Source of the DNA: JAWXUK01 sp044432725
Lineage (GTDB): Bacteria > Bacillota > Clostridia > Oscillospirales > Oscillospiraceae
Assembly: GCA_044432725.1 (NCBI GenBank)
Contig: JAWXUL010000007.1
Span: forward strand, 62,001 to 126,000
Length of the DNA stretch: 64,000 nucleotides
Direction: 5' to 3'
Below, in pieces: positions 25,805 to 34,892 of this stretch (positions within the stretch are counted from its first letter, which is position 1; the number at the start of each line of letters is the position of its first letter). A program made the position numbers and the translations under genes. The notes under the pieces were generated by a model. That model did not search any database, was not told the origin of the DNA, and saw only the letters and a list, made by a program, of their open reading frames with translations.

Positions 25805-26786
25805 TAGAAAAGTTGTATTTTCTTGCGACGATGTCGTCATGGATTTCAAAGTAAGTGGAGAGAAACTTTTTTCCAAATCAAAAACACTTCGTGCTTTAAA
25901 TCATGTTTCTTTTCAGCTATATGCTGGGGAATCCCTTGCTGTGGTGGGGGAATCAGGTTGTGGAAAATCCACCATTTGCAAAGTTGCAATGCGTTTCTAT
26001 AAACCCTCTAGTGGTCATATGAAGTATTTAGATGGAGAAATTCATCAACTAAAAGGCGCTGATTTGCGTACTTACCGTGAAAAGGTACAGATGATTTTCC
26101 AAGATCCTTTTTCTGCCCTGAACCCTTTGCACACCATTGATTACCATATCCAAAGACCTTTGAAAATTTATCACAAAGAAAGCAAAGCTGCCATGGAAGC
26201 AAAGGCAGATGAATATCTCACCATGGTGGGATTGACCCCACCCAGAGAGCAAGGCATCAAATTCCCCCACGAACTTTCTGGGGGACAAAGGCAACGTGCC
26301 TACATTGCCCGTGTTTTGGCAGCAGGCGCCGAGGTGATTTTGGCAGATGAACCCACCTCGATGCTTGATGTGTCTATTCGTTTGGGCGTGTTAAATCTTT
26401 TGAATGACTTAAAAAGAGAGCATAAGAAATCCTTTATCTATATCACCCATGACATCGCCACAGCAAGGTATTTTGCAGATCGTATTATTGTTCTTTATGC
26501 AGGTCATGTGGTGGAGATGGGTGAAGTGAACAAAGTGATCTTAGAACCCAAACACCCCTATACCAAACTTCTGGTGGCAGCAGCTCCTGACCCTGAAAAA
26601 GAGGGGAAAGTGGAATTGCCAGTGAAATCCAGTGATGAAACAGAAATCACAATGAGAACCCCTGACAGCGTTGGTTGTCCTTTTGCCAGTCGTTGTTTGG
26701 AAGCTGTGGATGTTTGTTTTTCCAAAATGCCAGAAAAAAAAGAAATCAGTCCAGAGCAATTTGTTTGTTGTCACAAAGCAGAATAG
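25797..26786 (+). CDS. ABC transporter ATPase, DppF/OppF type
   Basis: 329 residues. Walker A GESGCGKST, Q-loop QMIFQDPFSALNP, signature LSGGQRQR, Walker B VILADEPTSMLD, and the C-terminal oligopeptide-family extension (GCPFASRCLEAVDVC). The GH3 gene starts ten bases after its stop behind its own AGGAGG, tying glycoside hydrolysis to this transporter. Confidence 0.95.
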   Translation: MDNRKVVFSCDDVVMDFKVSGEKLFSKSKTLRALNHVSFQLYAGESLAVVGESGCGKSTICKVAMRFYKPSSGHMKYLDGEIHQLKGADLRTYREKVQMIFQDPFSALNPLHTIDYHIQRPLKIYHKESKAAMEAKADEYLTMVGLTPPREQGIKFPHELSGGQRQRAYIARVLAAGAEVILADEPTSMLDVSIRLGVLNLLNDLKREHKKSFIYITHDIATARYFADRIIVLYAGHVVEMGEVNKVILEPKHPYTKLLVAAAPDPEKEGKVELPVKSSDETEITMRTPDSVGCPFASRCLEAVDVCFSKMPEKKEISPEQFVCCHKAE

Positions 26787-26795
26787 GAGGAAATG

Positions 26796-29474
26796 ATGGT
26801 ATTAGATTATAAACGTTATGGCGAAAAGGCAAGAGAACTTTGTGCAGAATCTTGCGTTTTGGTGAAAAATACAGGGGTTTTACCCTTGAAAGAAGAGTCA
26901 ATTCTTTCTGTTTTTGGTCGTACACAATTAGAGACATATTACTGTGGTACTGGATCTGGAGGAAAGGTTAATTTACCTTATGTGGTGCATTTGACCAAAG
27001 CTTTAGGAGAACAACGGAAAATAAATCAAGATTTGGTTCAGGTATATGAAGACTACATTGGAAAGAATCCCTTTGACAAGGGAGCGGGCTGGGCACAAGA
27101 GCCATGGAGCCAAAAGGAACTCCCCTTGACAGAAGAGTTGGTGGCAAATGCTCGCAAGTCTTCTGCTGTGGCTGTGATGATCATTGGTCGTTCTGCAGGG
27201 GAGGACAAAGATGCCGCTGCACAAGAGGGAAGCTATTATCTGACTCAAGTAGAAAAAAGTAACATGAAGCTGATTTGCCAGCATTTTGATGAAGTGGTTG
27301 TTCTATTAAACGTAGGCAATGTCATTGAAACAGACTTTAGTGCTTACGGCGACCCTTCTGCTGTGCTGTATGCTTGGCATGGTGGCTGTGAAAGTGGAAA
27401 CGGCTATAGCGATGTCCTTTGTGGTAAGGTGAATCCTTGTGGTAGTTTGCCTGACACCATCGGCATTTCCTTAGAGGCAAACAGTTCCAGCGCTTATTTT
27501 GGTGGCAAGGAAGAAAATATTTATGTAGAAGATATTTTTGTAGGCTATCGTTACAGTGAAACTTTTGCCCCTGAAACGGTGCTATATCCTTTCGGATTTG
27601 GTCTTTCTTATACAACTTTCGCCCTAGAACCAGTTGAATTCCAAAATATGACTGGGAAAATTAAAATCACCAATACTGGCAGTGTGTCAGGGAAAAAAGC
27701 AGTGCAAGTCTATGTGGAAGCAGCACAAGGGAAACTGGGAAAGGCAAAGCGTGTTTTAGTTGGCTTTGCCAAAAGTAAAGTGCTCGCCAAAGGAGAAAGC
27801 CAAATTTTAGAAATCACAGTGGAGGAAGATTACTTTACTTCTTATGATGAAGAAATCAGCGCTTTTGTCCTAGAAAAAGGGGAATATCACTTTGTGGTTG
27901 GTTTTGATGTGCGAAACTGCGAAACATTAGGGAGAATTTCTTATCACGAAACCAAAATCGTCAGCCAATGTCGCCAAGCTATGGCGCCTGTCAAGGCTTT
28001 TTCCCATATGGCAATGGATGAAAAGGGACAACAGACCATGGTTCCTGTGAAAAATAGAAGCTATGACATTGGGGAACGAATTGCCCAAGAAGAAGAACAG
28101 GCTCCTGCACAAACAAACCATGGTTACCACTTCAAAGATGTGCTGTCTGGAAAAATTACCCCACGGGCAATGGCAGAAGAACTTTCAGATTTAGAGCTGA
28201 TTCATTTATCTCGAGGAGAAGGGATGTGTTCCCCAAAAGTAACAGCTGGCACGGCTGGTTGTTTCGGTGGCTTAACCACGTCCTTGAAAGAGCGAGGGAT
28301 TCCCATTGGCTGTTGCGCAGATGGTCCTTCTGGGATTCGTATGGATTCTGGTACGATGGCTTTTAGTATTCCCAATGGCACAGCCATAGCTTCTACCTTT
28401 GACCTAGATTTGACCCGTGAATTATTCGTCTTTTTAGGTTTAGAGCTTGCTTATCATAATATTGATACGATTCTTGGACCAGGCATGAATATTCATCGCA
28501 ATCCCCTTTGTGGACGAAATTTTGAATATTTTTCAGAAGATCCTTTCCTCACTGGTAAAATGGCAGTTGCAGAGCTAGAAGGTCTGCACGTCAATGGTGT
28601 GACAGGGACAATCAAACATTTCATTGGGAATAACCAAGAAAATGGACGGCGTGTGGTGAATACCGTGGCAAGCGAACGAGCACTGCGAGAGATTTATCTC
28701 AAAGGCTTTGAAATTGCAGTGAAAGAAGGCAATGCCTATTTCATTATGACAGCCTATAACCCCATCAACGGCATACAAGCTGCCAGTAATTTTGATTTAA
28801 CAAGTCAAATTTTGCGGAAAGAATGGGGTTATGAAGGTGTCGTCATGACAGATTGGTGGGCAGAAATGAACGTAGAGGGAGGGAAACCAGCTTCCAGAGA
28901 CCAAACCTCAGCGATGATCATCGCCCAAAATGAAATCTACATGGTGAATAAAGATGGAGAAACAAACAGTAACGAGGATGACAGCGAAATTTCCTTAGGA
29001 AATGGTACTTTATCACGTTTTGTTTTGCTACGGAATGGAACCAATATGATGGCTACCTTGTTGCGTTGCCACAGAGAAAATGAAGAGATTACCCGTGCCA
29101 ATATACCAGAAGAACAGGGGAAAACTCATTATGACAGTGGCACCTTCACGATCACTTCGGAAAAATTAGAAATACCTTGTCAACAGGTTCGTACAGAAGT
29201 GGGTTCTTTGAATCATTTTACATTCATGGTTCCTGAACCTGGAAAATATCAAGTCACCTTTGATTTAGAAGCGATTGCAACAGAGCTGGCGCAAGTGCCT
29301 ATGACCATTCTTGTAAATCGCACCCATATTGATACTTTTACCTTGAGAGGACAAACAAGAGAAACTTGTTCCACTGTTTTTCATGTCATGACCAATATCA
29401 ATACCTTTTTTGACTTGTTTTTCGGGGAATCAGGGATGAAAATACATTCATTTACCATTGAGCAGTTAAAATAA
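26796..29474 (+). CDS. Glycoside hydrolase family 3 enzyme with swapped domain order
   Basis: 892 residues, cytoplasmic (no signal). The usual C-terminal GH3 domain comes first (about 10-270, CVLVKNTGVLPLKEES to YPFGFGLSYTTF), then a fibronectin-III-like domain (about 285-375). The (alpha/beta)8 catalytic domain follows (about 465-690: CCADGPSGIRM, GPGMNIHRNPLCGRNFEYFSEDP, GTIKHFIGNNQE). D686 in GVVMTDWW is the expected nucleophile. A C-terminal region that looks beta-rich follows. This reversed order is known for Butyrivibrio and Ruminococcus beta-glucosidases. It probably cleaves the imported glycoside; the true aglycone or sugar cannot be read. ATG 26796 is better spaced from AGGAGG than ATG 26793. 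Confidence 0.9.
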   Translation: MVLDYKRYGEKARELCAESCVLVKNTGVLPLKEESILSVFGRTQLETYYCGTGSGGKVNLPYVVHLTKALGEQRKINQDLVQVYEDYIGKNPFDKGAGWAQEPWSQKELPLTEELVANARKSSAVAVMIIGRSAGEDKDAAAQEGSYYLTQVEKSNMKLICQHFDEVVVLLNVGNVIETDFSAYGDPSAVLYAWHGGCESGNGYSDVLCGKVNPCGSLPDTIGISLEANSSSAYFGGKEENIYVEDIFVGYRYSETFAPETVLYPFGFGLSYTTFALEPVEFQNMTGKIKITNTGSVSGKKAVQVYVEAAQGKLGKAKRVLVGFAKSKVLAKGESQILEITVEEDYFTSYDEEISAFVLEKGEYHFVVGFDVRNCETLGRISYHETKIVSQCRQAMAPVKAFSHMAMDEKGQQTMVPVKNRSYDIGERIAQEEEQAPAQTNHGYHFKDVLSGKITPRAMAEELSDLELIHLSRGEGMCSPKVTAGTAGCFGGLTTSLKERGIPIGCCADGPSGIRMDSGTMAFSIPNGTAIASTFDLDLTRELFVFLGLELAYHNIDTILGPGMNIHRNPLCGRNFEYFSEDPFLTGKMAVAELEGLHVNGVTGTIKHFIGNNQENGRRVVNTVASERALREIYLKGFEIAVKEGNAYFIMTAYNPINGIQAASNFDLTSQILRKEWGYEGVVMTDWWAEMNVEGGKPASRDQTSAMIIAQNEIYMVNKDGETNSNEDDSEISLGNGTLSRFVLLRNGTNMMATLLRCHRENEEITRANIPEEQGKTHYDSGTFTITSEKLEIPCQQVRTEVGSLNHFTFMVPEPGKYQVTFDLEAIATELAQVPMTILVNRTHIDTFTLRGQTRETCSTVFHVMTNINTFFDLFFGESGMKIHSFTIEQLK

Positions 29475-29534
29475 AGGAAAGACCTTTTATTTTCTTGAAA
29501 TTTGAAAAGGAGAATGATAAGGGATTGCCTCAAT

Positions 29535-29568
29535 AAAAAGCGTGTCTGTTCAAAAGGCACGCTTTTTT
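29535..29568 (+). terminator. Terminator of the transporter/GH3 operon
   Basis: AAAAAGCGTG(T)C and G(G)CACGCTTTTT stem with nine-base loop and T-run. Confidence 0.85.
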
Positions 29569-29594
29569 AGAGGTTCCCATAAGGAGGAAATGAA

Positions 29595-31310
29595 ATGATA
29601 AGCCAAAATCTAAGAAAACTTGCCCCTGAATTAGACCCTTTGCGTCTGGGCATGGGCTGGACAGTGGAAGATTTGGAAAAACCACAAATTATGATTGAAA
29701 GTTGCTTTGGCGACAGTCACCCAGGAAGCGCTCATCTGTTAAAATTTACAGATTTAGTCCGTGACAGCATTCAAGAAAAAGGGGGGAAGGGCGCAAGGTA
29801 TTTCACAACAGATATCTGTGACGGCATGAGCCAAGGTCACGATGGTGGGAATTATTCTCTTGTTTCTCGTGATATGATTTGTCATATGGCAGAAATTCAT
29901 CATAATGCCACCCCCTTTGATGGGGCAGTGTTTCTTTCTAGTTGTGATAAGTCTGTCCCTGCTCATTTGATGGCAATGGGGCGTTTGAATACACCGGCTA
30001 TTTTGATGACAGGTGGCGTTATGGATGCAGGACCTGATTTGCTGACACTAGAACAAATTGGTATGTATGATGCCATGGCAAAGCGTGGGGAAATCACCCA
30101 AGAAAAGTTGTCCTATTATAAACGTCATGCTTGTCCATCTTGTGGCGCTTGCTCCTTTATGGGGACAGCATCCACCATGCAAATCATGGGAGAAGCCTTA
30201 GGACTCATGCTACCTGGCACAGCCTTGCTTCCTGCCATGTGTGAAGATTTGAATCAAGTGGCAAGGGACGTGGGAACACAGATCTTAGCTTTAGCAAAAT
30301 CAGGCTTAACGGCGAGAGATGTGGTGGGGGAAAAATCCTTTGAAAATGCCATTATGGTCCATGCAGCAATTTCAGGTTCTACCAATTCTCTTTTGCACAT
30401 ACCAAGTATCGCAAAGGAATTTCACATCAAAATTGATAGTGCCATGTTTCACGACTTACACCAATCAGCCCATTACTTGCTTGATATTCGTCCTTCGGGT
30501 CAGTGGCCAGCACAATATTTCTACTATGCCGGTGCTGTCCCACGGGTGATGGAAGAAATCAAATCACATCTTCATCTGGATGTCATGACTGTGACAGGAA
30601 AAACCTTAGGAGAGAATCTGGAAGATTTGAAAAAATCTGATTTTTACCTAAAATGTGATGAATATTTAAAAGAAAGAGGCTTGAAACGGGAAGAAATTAT
30701 CCGTAGCTATGACAATCCTATCGGAAAAAATGGGACGATCACCATCTTAAAAGGCAATCTAGCCCCAGAGGGTGCCGTGGTAAAGCATAGTGCTGTCCCA
30801 AAAGAAATGTTTTCAGCTGTTCTGAAAGCAAAGCCTTTTGACTGTGAAGAAGATGCCAAAAATGCTGTGCTCACCCATGAAATCAAGGCAGGGGATGCTG
30901 TCATTATTCGTTACGAGGGGCCACAAGGCAGTGGAATGCCAGAAATGTTTTATACCACAGAGGCGATTGCTTCTGACCAAGAATTGGGGAAATCCATCGC
31001 ATTGATCACAGATGGGCGATTTTCTGGCGCCAGTCGTGGTCCTGTCATTGGACATGTTTCCCCTGAAGCAGCAAAGGGAGGTCCGATTGCTTTGGTGGAA
31101 GAAGGGGATTTGATTTATTTGGATATTCCCTCCAGAACCCTTGGGATTGTTGGGGTGAAAGGGGAACGAAAAACCCCCGAGGAAGTGGAAGAAATTTTAT
31201 CCCAAAGAAGAAAGCATTTTCAGGAAAAAGAAAGTAAATTTAAATCAGGTGTACTGAAGCTCTTTGCTGAACACGCAGTTTCACCGATGGATGGTGGGTA
31301 TATGGAGTAA
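29595..31310 (+). CDS. IlvD/Edd-family dehydratase, probably acting on a sugar acid
   Basis: 571 residues. Family signatures: SCFGDSHPGS, TDICDGMSQGHDGGNYSLVSRDMI, SSCDKSVPAHLMAMGRLN, CPSCGACSFMGTASTMQIM and TDGRFSGASRGPVIGHVSPEA. C37, C117 and C186 fit the three cluster ligands of [2Fe-2S]-type sugar acid dehydratases. The position between a glycoside operon and KDG/KDPG genes favours dehydration of an aldonic acid to a 2-keto-3-deoxy acid. Dihydroxy-acid dehydratase for branched-chain amino acids remains possible, but no ilv genes are near. Own SD (AAGGAGG), own transcription unit after a terminator. Confidence 0.8.
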   Translation: MISQNLRKLAPELDPLRLGMGWTVEDLEKPQIMIESCFGDSHPGSAHLLKFTDLVRDSIQEKGGKGARYFTTDICDGMSQGHDGGNYSLVSRDMICHMAEIHHNATPFDGAVFLSSCDKSVPAHLMAMGRLNTPAILMTGGVMDAGPDLLTLEQIGMYDAMAKRGEITQEKLSYYKRHACPSCGACSFMGTASTMQIMGEALGLMLPGTALLPAMCEDLNQVARDVGTQILALAKSGLTARDVVGEKSFENAIMVHAAISGSTNSLLHIPSIAKEFHIKIDSAMFHDLHQSAHYLLDIRPSGQWPAQYFYYAGAVPRVMEEIKSHLHLDVMTVTGKTLGENLEDLKKSDFYLKCDEYLKERGLKREEIIRSYDNPIGKNGTITILKGNLAPEGAVVKHSAVPKEMFSAVLKAKPFDCEEDAKNAVLTHEIKAGDAVIIRYEGPQGSGMPEMFYTTEAIASDQELGKSIALITDGRFSGASRGPVIGHVSPEAAKGGPIALVEEGDLIYLDIPSRTLGIVGVKGERKTPEEVEEILSQRRKHFQEKESKFKSGVLKLFAEHAVSPMDGGYME

Positions 31311-31345
31311 AACAACACCTCACAATCCCTCATTCCCGACTTTCG

Positions 31346-31411
31346 GAAAAAAGCCCCTCAAATTCCCTGAAATTCTGATAATGCACAGAAATTTCAGCTG
31401 TTTGAGGGGCT
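31346..31411 (-). terminator. Terminator of the three-gene module operon; may serve the dehydratase gene too
   Basis: AGCCCCTCAAA (31352-31362) with TTTGAGGGGCT (31401-31411), plus inner CTGAAATT/AATTTCAG pairing. On the minus strand a run of six T follows. Near-copy of the terminator at 10733-10809. Confidence 0.75.
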
Positions 31412-31473
31412 GATTTTATGGAAAAAGGAATGGTATTCCCTTTATGCTGTTCTTATTTTATGCTACTTTCTTT

Positions 31474-31773
31474 TTATGCAGTTTCGTTGGTTCCATCTTC
31501 GTCGGTATCGTTTAGGGTTTCGTCAAACAAAGATAGTTTGTCTTTTAAGATGGTTTCCAAATCTGTGATTGTCTTCACCATGCTCTCTACAGAAGTGTTG
31601 ACAGCAATCAATTCCTCTGCTGTGGTGGCAAGTGCCACAATCGCTTGAATTTTTTCCCCTTCTGCGTTGAGGATATGAGCAAGAGCTGCCTCTTCTAAGG
31701 CGATGGATTCCACCAAATCAGTGATAGCTTGGTAACGTGTTCCTGTTCCAGGGGTGATAACTGGCATTCCCAT
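31474..31773 (-). CDS. Small protein consisting almost wholly of the shared helical module
   Basis: 99 residues, family not recognised. Residues about 14-84 form a helical module (AITDLVESIALEEAALAHIL, NAEGEKIQ, VNTSVESMVKTITDLETIL) that aligns without gaps to the C-termini of the two proteins encoded upstream. The tail is acidic and low-complexity. No signal peptide or Cys. SD AAAGGAG; starts 36 bp after the big DUF11 gene, hence same operon. It may be a free oligomerisation or linker subunit that joins the two large proteins; that is inference. Confidence 0.75.
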   Translation of the reverse strand: MGMPVITPGTGTRYQAITDLVESIALEEAALAHILNAEGEKIQAIVALATTAEELIAVNTSVESMVKTITDLETILKDKLSLFDETLNDTDEDGTNETA

Positions 31774-31809
31774 AAAAATAATCTCCTTTAAAAATAAAAC
31801 GTGAATTGT

Positions 31810-34800
31810 TTATTGGCTTACATAAGTTAGTTTTTCAGATAAAAGTTTTTCTAAGGCTGTGATTTCCTGTACCATACTGGCAACAGAGTCATTGACAGCC
31901 AAAAGTTCTTCCAAACTAAGGTCTAGGGCAAGGGCTTTTTGAATTTTCGCACCTTCTGCATTCAGGATTGCCTGAATCCCCATCTCTTCCAGAGCGATGG
32001 AGGTAATCAGATCGCTGATTGCCTGTTCCAATGGGTCTGAGGTTTCCATATAGACACCTGCATCCATATCGTTGATGGCTTCTCCCTGTGCTAGGGCGAA
32101 AATCTCGGTGAAGCCTGTGCTTGGGTCTGGGCGACTGCCCATTTCGGATTCCAGATTTTGGACGGTGAGTTGCTCCTCACCTGTGGGGATGAATTTCAGC
32201 TGATAATTCCCAGCTTCCAGTTCCCCAAAGCGATAATAGCCAGCATTTCCATAGAAGTCCTCTGCTGTGACAGTGGTGGCAAGGAGGGTTCCTTTTTCGT
32301 CATACAGTTCCACTGTGACGCCGTTGACCCCTTCTTCTCCTTTGTCATAAATACCATCTTTGCTACTGTCATTCCACACAAAATCTCCAATCGAACCAAG
32401 GGCAGAAGAGGCGATGGTGACAGAGACTTTGGCAGGTTCTGTGGGTAGGAGAGAGGAGACTTCTTGGTCTTGCACCACCTCGCCTTCCACAGCAAAGGAA
32501 TTGTATGCCACTTCTCCCACAGGCACAGCCACAGGGGTAGTGCAAAGGAGGGTGACTTTCAGTTGATGATAAGCTTCCAGATCGTCTGCTGTGTAAATAC
32601 GCAGTGCAGCCACAGTGGATAGATCCTCTGGTGCTTGGGAGAGCCATTCTCCTGTGCCTGTGGTGCTACCATCACTGGAAAAGCGAATGGGGTCTGTGGA
32701 AAGAGAATATTCCACGGTGATTTCCGTTTTTTGTTCTTCCCCAGTTAAGATGTTTGTCACTTTAGCTGTTGGAATTTGGCTCAGTGTCAGGGCAAAGGCT
32801 GATTCCCGTGGGGTGTTCACTAAAATCACTCCGGTATCCCCCACATGGGGGAGGATTTCCACCAAATCAATGTGACTGAGGGTGGCTTCTTGGTTGTTGG
32901 TGACTTCTAGGCAATAGGTCACTTCACCCCCTGCTGTGGCAGTGCCTTCTTTGGACACTTCGGTATCCAGATTGCCTTCCACCCATTTCTCCAGAGAAAA
33001 TTCGCTGTTATACAAAACAACTCCAGAAACTGGTTCGGACATGGCAATGGTTTCCTCGGTGTAGCCATCTCCATCCATATCAAGGACATCCACATAAGAC
33101 GAGCCAAAGACAATGGCATTGTCGGTGGGGTTCCCCAGATATGCCAGATTGGTAAATTCTGTGGCACCGATTTTCACCATGGCAGTGAAATACAGGTTCA
33201 GGCTGTCCCCCAGATTTAAGGTAAAGTCCGAGAAAGAAAAGCGAAGTAGGGTGCTGTCCTTGCCGTCATAGTTCTCTGTGATGGTAGTTTTGGGCAAGGT
33301 GATGGGGAAATCATCTTGCCTAGAGTCATAAGTGACAGCTGTGAGAGCGTCGTAATAGACATAATAGGCGCTGTCAGGGACATATGCCAATTCTTTGGGT
33401 AATAAATCGGCAAAGATGGGGCTGACTGATTGAAAGGTATAAGCATTCAGGAACAGTCCAAAGGTGATTTCATCTAGGGGGTAGTAAGCAGTTTTTTCCT
33501 CCATGATTTGTTTATAACTTTGCACCACCGAGCGATTGTCCACAAGGGTTTCACTGTTGCTGTCCACAGAGAGATCCCCCAAGGTGGAAGTCCCTTGGAT
33601 GGTACTGGTGAAGGTGAGGGTAGAGTCTAAGGCTGTGTCCTGGTCTATGGTGCCATAGAGATAGAGAGCAGAGCTGTCTGTACTGGTGAGTACTTGATCA
33701 CTTTTTAAAATCACAGTTTGCACTTTGGCATCTTCTGCGAGATAGCTGGACAAATCCACGCCATAACTGGTATCGCTGATCTTCTCTGCCACTAAAATTT
33801 CCACTTTGGGGTCTTGGGTGGTGGTGATATAGAGGTCATAGCTTGTCATGGTATCTGCCACATAATAGGAGCGAAGTTGTTCCAGTGTATAGTTTTCGTC
33901 CAAGGTGACAGTGAGGACAAAGTCAGTGATGGGGACTGTGCCAGAGTTTTGATAATAGATGACATCTTGAAGGCTCTCCCCAATGGTGCCATTTTCAGGG
34001 GTGTTGCTCCACAGGGTTGCATCCACTTTCGCTTCATAGGTCGTGAGGGAGGCAAAGGCTTCTCCTTGGATGACATCATCCATGCTCCATGTGGCGACAT
34101 TTTCGATTTCCGTTCCAGCAGTGGTACGTGAATCCACTTGTACCATCATGGTGATGGTGTATTCCGTCCCACTATAAGAATCTAGGGGGAAATAGAGGAT
34201 AGAGTTTGCCCAAGTGCCTGTTTTTCCATCTTGGGAGGTGTCAGGGAAGGTGGTACTGGTATCATAGCCTGTCACAGGGGTCGAGGTGTCTGCCACCAGT
34301 CCAGAGGGCAAGGGGTCGGTGATGAGTACATTGGAAATGGTGGCACCACCATCTCCTGCATTTCTTAGCACCAGACGCATGGGGAAGCTGTCCCCCACGT
34401 CAGGGGCTGTTTCGTTGTCAGCATATTTCAGAAAATAGAAATTGCTGGTTAGGGATAGGGTCACAGTGTCAGCAGTTGTGGAGAGGGTCTCTTCCCCTTC
34501 TTGATAGAGATAGATTGTGTTGGCGAAGGAGTCGCCCTCTTGTCTTCCTTGGCCAAAGGAGGCAGACATGGTGAACTTCACCGTGGTGCCCACAGGGACA
34601 GCACTGTAGTGAAAGATCACTTTGGTGCCACCTTCCACAGGGATTTCTTCGATTTTGGTCAACTGGCTGCTGAGAGGGGGGAGGGAATAGAGGATGTGAC
34701 TGGGAAAGAAATCTTCAGCCGTGCCATCAATAAACTCGCCCTTTAAACCAGCGAAAGAGATTTTTATGGTGTAGACAAAGAGCTCTGACCCAGTTACGGC

Positions 34801-34830
34801 TGTTTTGTCTACAGTTTTTTCGATTGAAAT
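31810..34830 (-). CDS. Giant DUF11/SdrD-B-like surface protein with C-terminal shared module; start codon uncertain
   Basis: About 1,000 residues of extracellular-style beta domains: several DUF11-like repeats (ISIEKTVDKTAVTGSELFVYT, FSLEKWVEGNLDTEVSKEG), an SdrD-B/Cna-B-like domain near the end (GSIGDFVWNDSSKDGIYDKG), then the helical module SIALEEMGIQAILNAEGAKIQ. No signal peptide, sortase motif or membrane anchor. The frame is open from the TGA at 34903-34905, but no ATG/GTG/TTG occurs before TTG 34662. That codon lacks an SD and would cut the first DUF11 domain. ATT 34830 has AAAGGTGG seven bases upstream, so I place the start there tentatively. A frameshift from the upstream gene or a nonsense mutation after ATG 34908 are alternatives. 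Confidence 0.65.
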   Translation of the reverse strand: MSIEKTVDKTAVTGSELFVYTIKISFAGLKGEFIDGTAEDFFPSHILYSLPPLSSQLTKIEEIPVEGGTKVIFHYSAVPVGTTVKFTMSASFGQGRQEGDSFANTIYLYQEGEETLSTTADTVTLSLTSNFYFLKYADNETAPDVGDSFPMRLVLRNAGDGGATISNVLITDPLPSGLVADTSTPVTGYDTSTTFPDTSQDGKTGTWANSILYFPLDSYSGTEYTITMMVQVDSRTTAGTEIENVATWSMDDVIQGEAFASLTTYEAKVDATLWSNTPENGTIGESLQDVIYYQNSGTVPITDFVLTVTLDENYTLEQLRSYYVADTMTSYDLYITTTQDPKVEILVAEKISDTSYGVDLSSYLAEDAKVQTVILKSDQVLTSTDSSALYLYGTIDQDTALDSTLTFTSTIQGTSTLGDLSVDSNSETLVDNRSVVQSYKQIMEEKTAYYPLDEITFGLFLNAYTFQSVSPIFADLLPKELAYVPDSAYYVYYDALTAVTYDSRQDDFPITLPKTTITENYDGKDSTLLRFSFSDFTLNLGDSLNLYFTAMVKIGATEFTNLAYLGNPTDNAIVFGSSYVDVLDMDGDGYTEETIAMSEPVSGVVLYNSEFSLEKWVEGNLDTEVSKEGTATAGGEVTYCLEVTNNQEATLSHIDLVEILPHVGDTGVILVNTPRESAFALTLSQIPTAKVTNILTGEEQKTEITVEYSLSTDPIRFSSDGSTTGTGEWLSQAPEDLSTVAALRIYTADDLEAYHQLKVTLLCTTPVAVPVGEVAYNSFAVEGEVVQDQEVSSLLPTEPAKVSVTIASSALGSIGDFVWNDSSKDGIYDKGEEGVNGVTVELYDEKGTLLATTVTAEDFYGNAGYYRFGELEAGNYQLKFIPTGEEQLTVQNLESEMGSRPDPSTGFTEIFALAQGEAINDMDAGVYMETSDPLEQAISDLITSIALEEMGIQAILNAEGAKIQKALALDLSLEELLAVNDSVASMVQEITALEKLLSEKLTYVSQ

Positions 34831-34892
34831 AGTAATTCCACCTTTGTAATCAATTTTGTTGCAACAAGTAACAGACCTTGGAACGTCTTCCC

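Noticed and set aside
29512..29571. 19-codon ORF with GGAG just before the ATG, ending in the terminator T-run
   Set aside because: The SD is only one base from the ATG and the ORF is largely the terminator stem; no regulatory codon run is visible.
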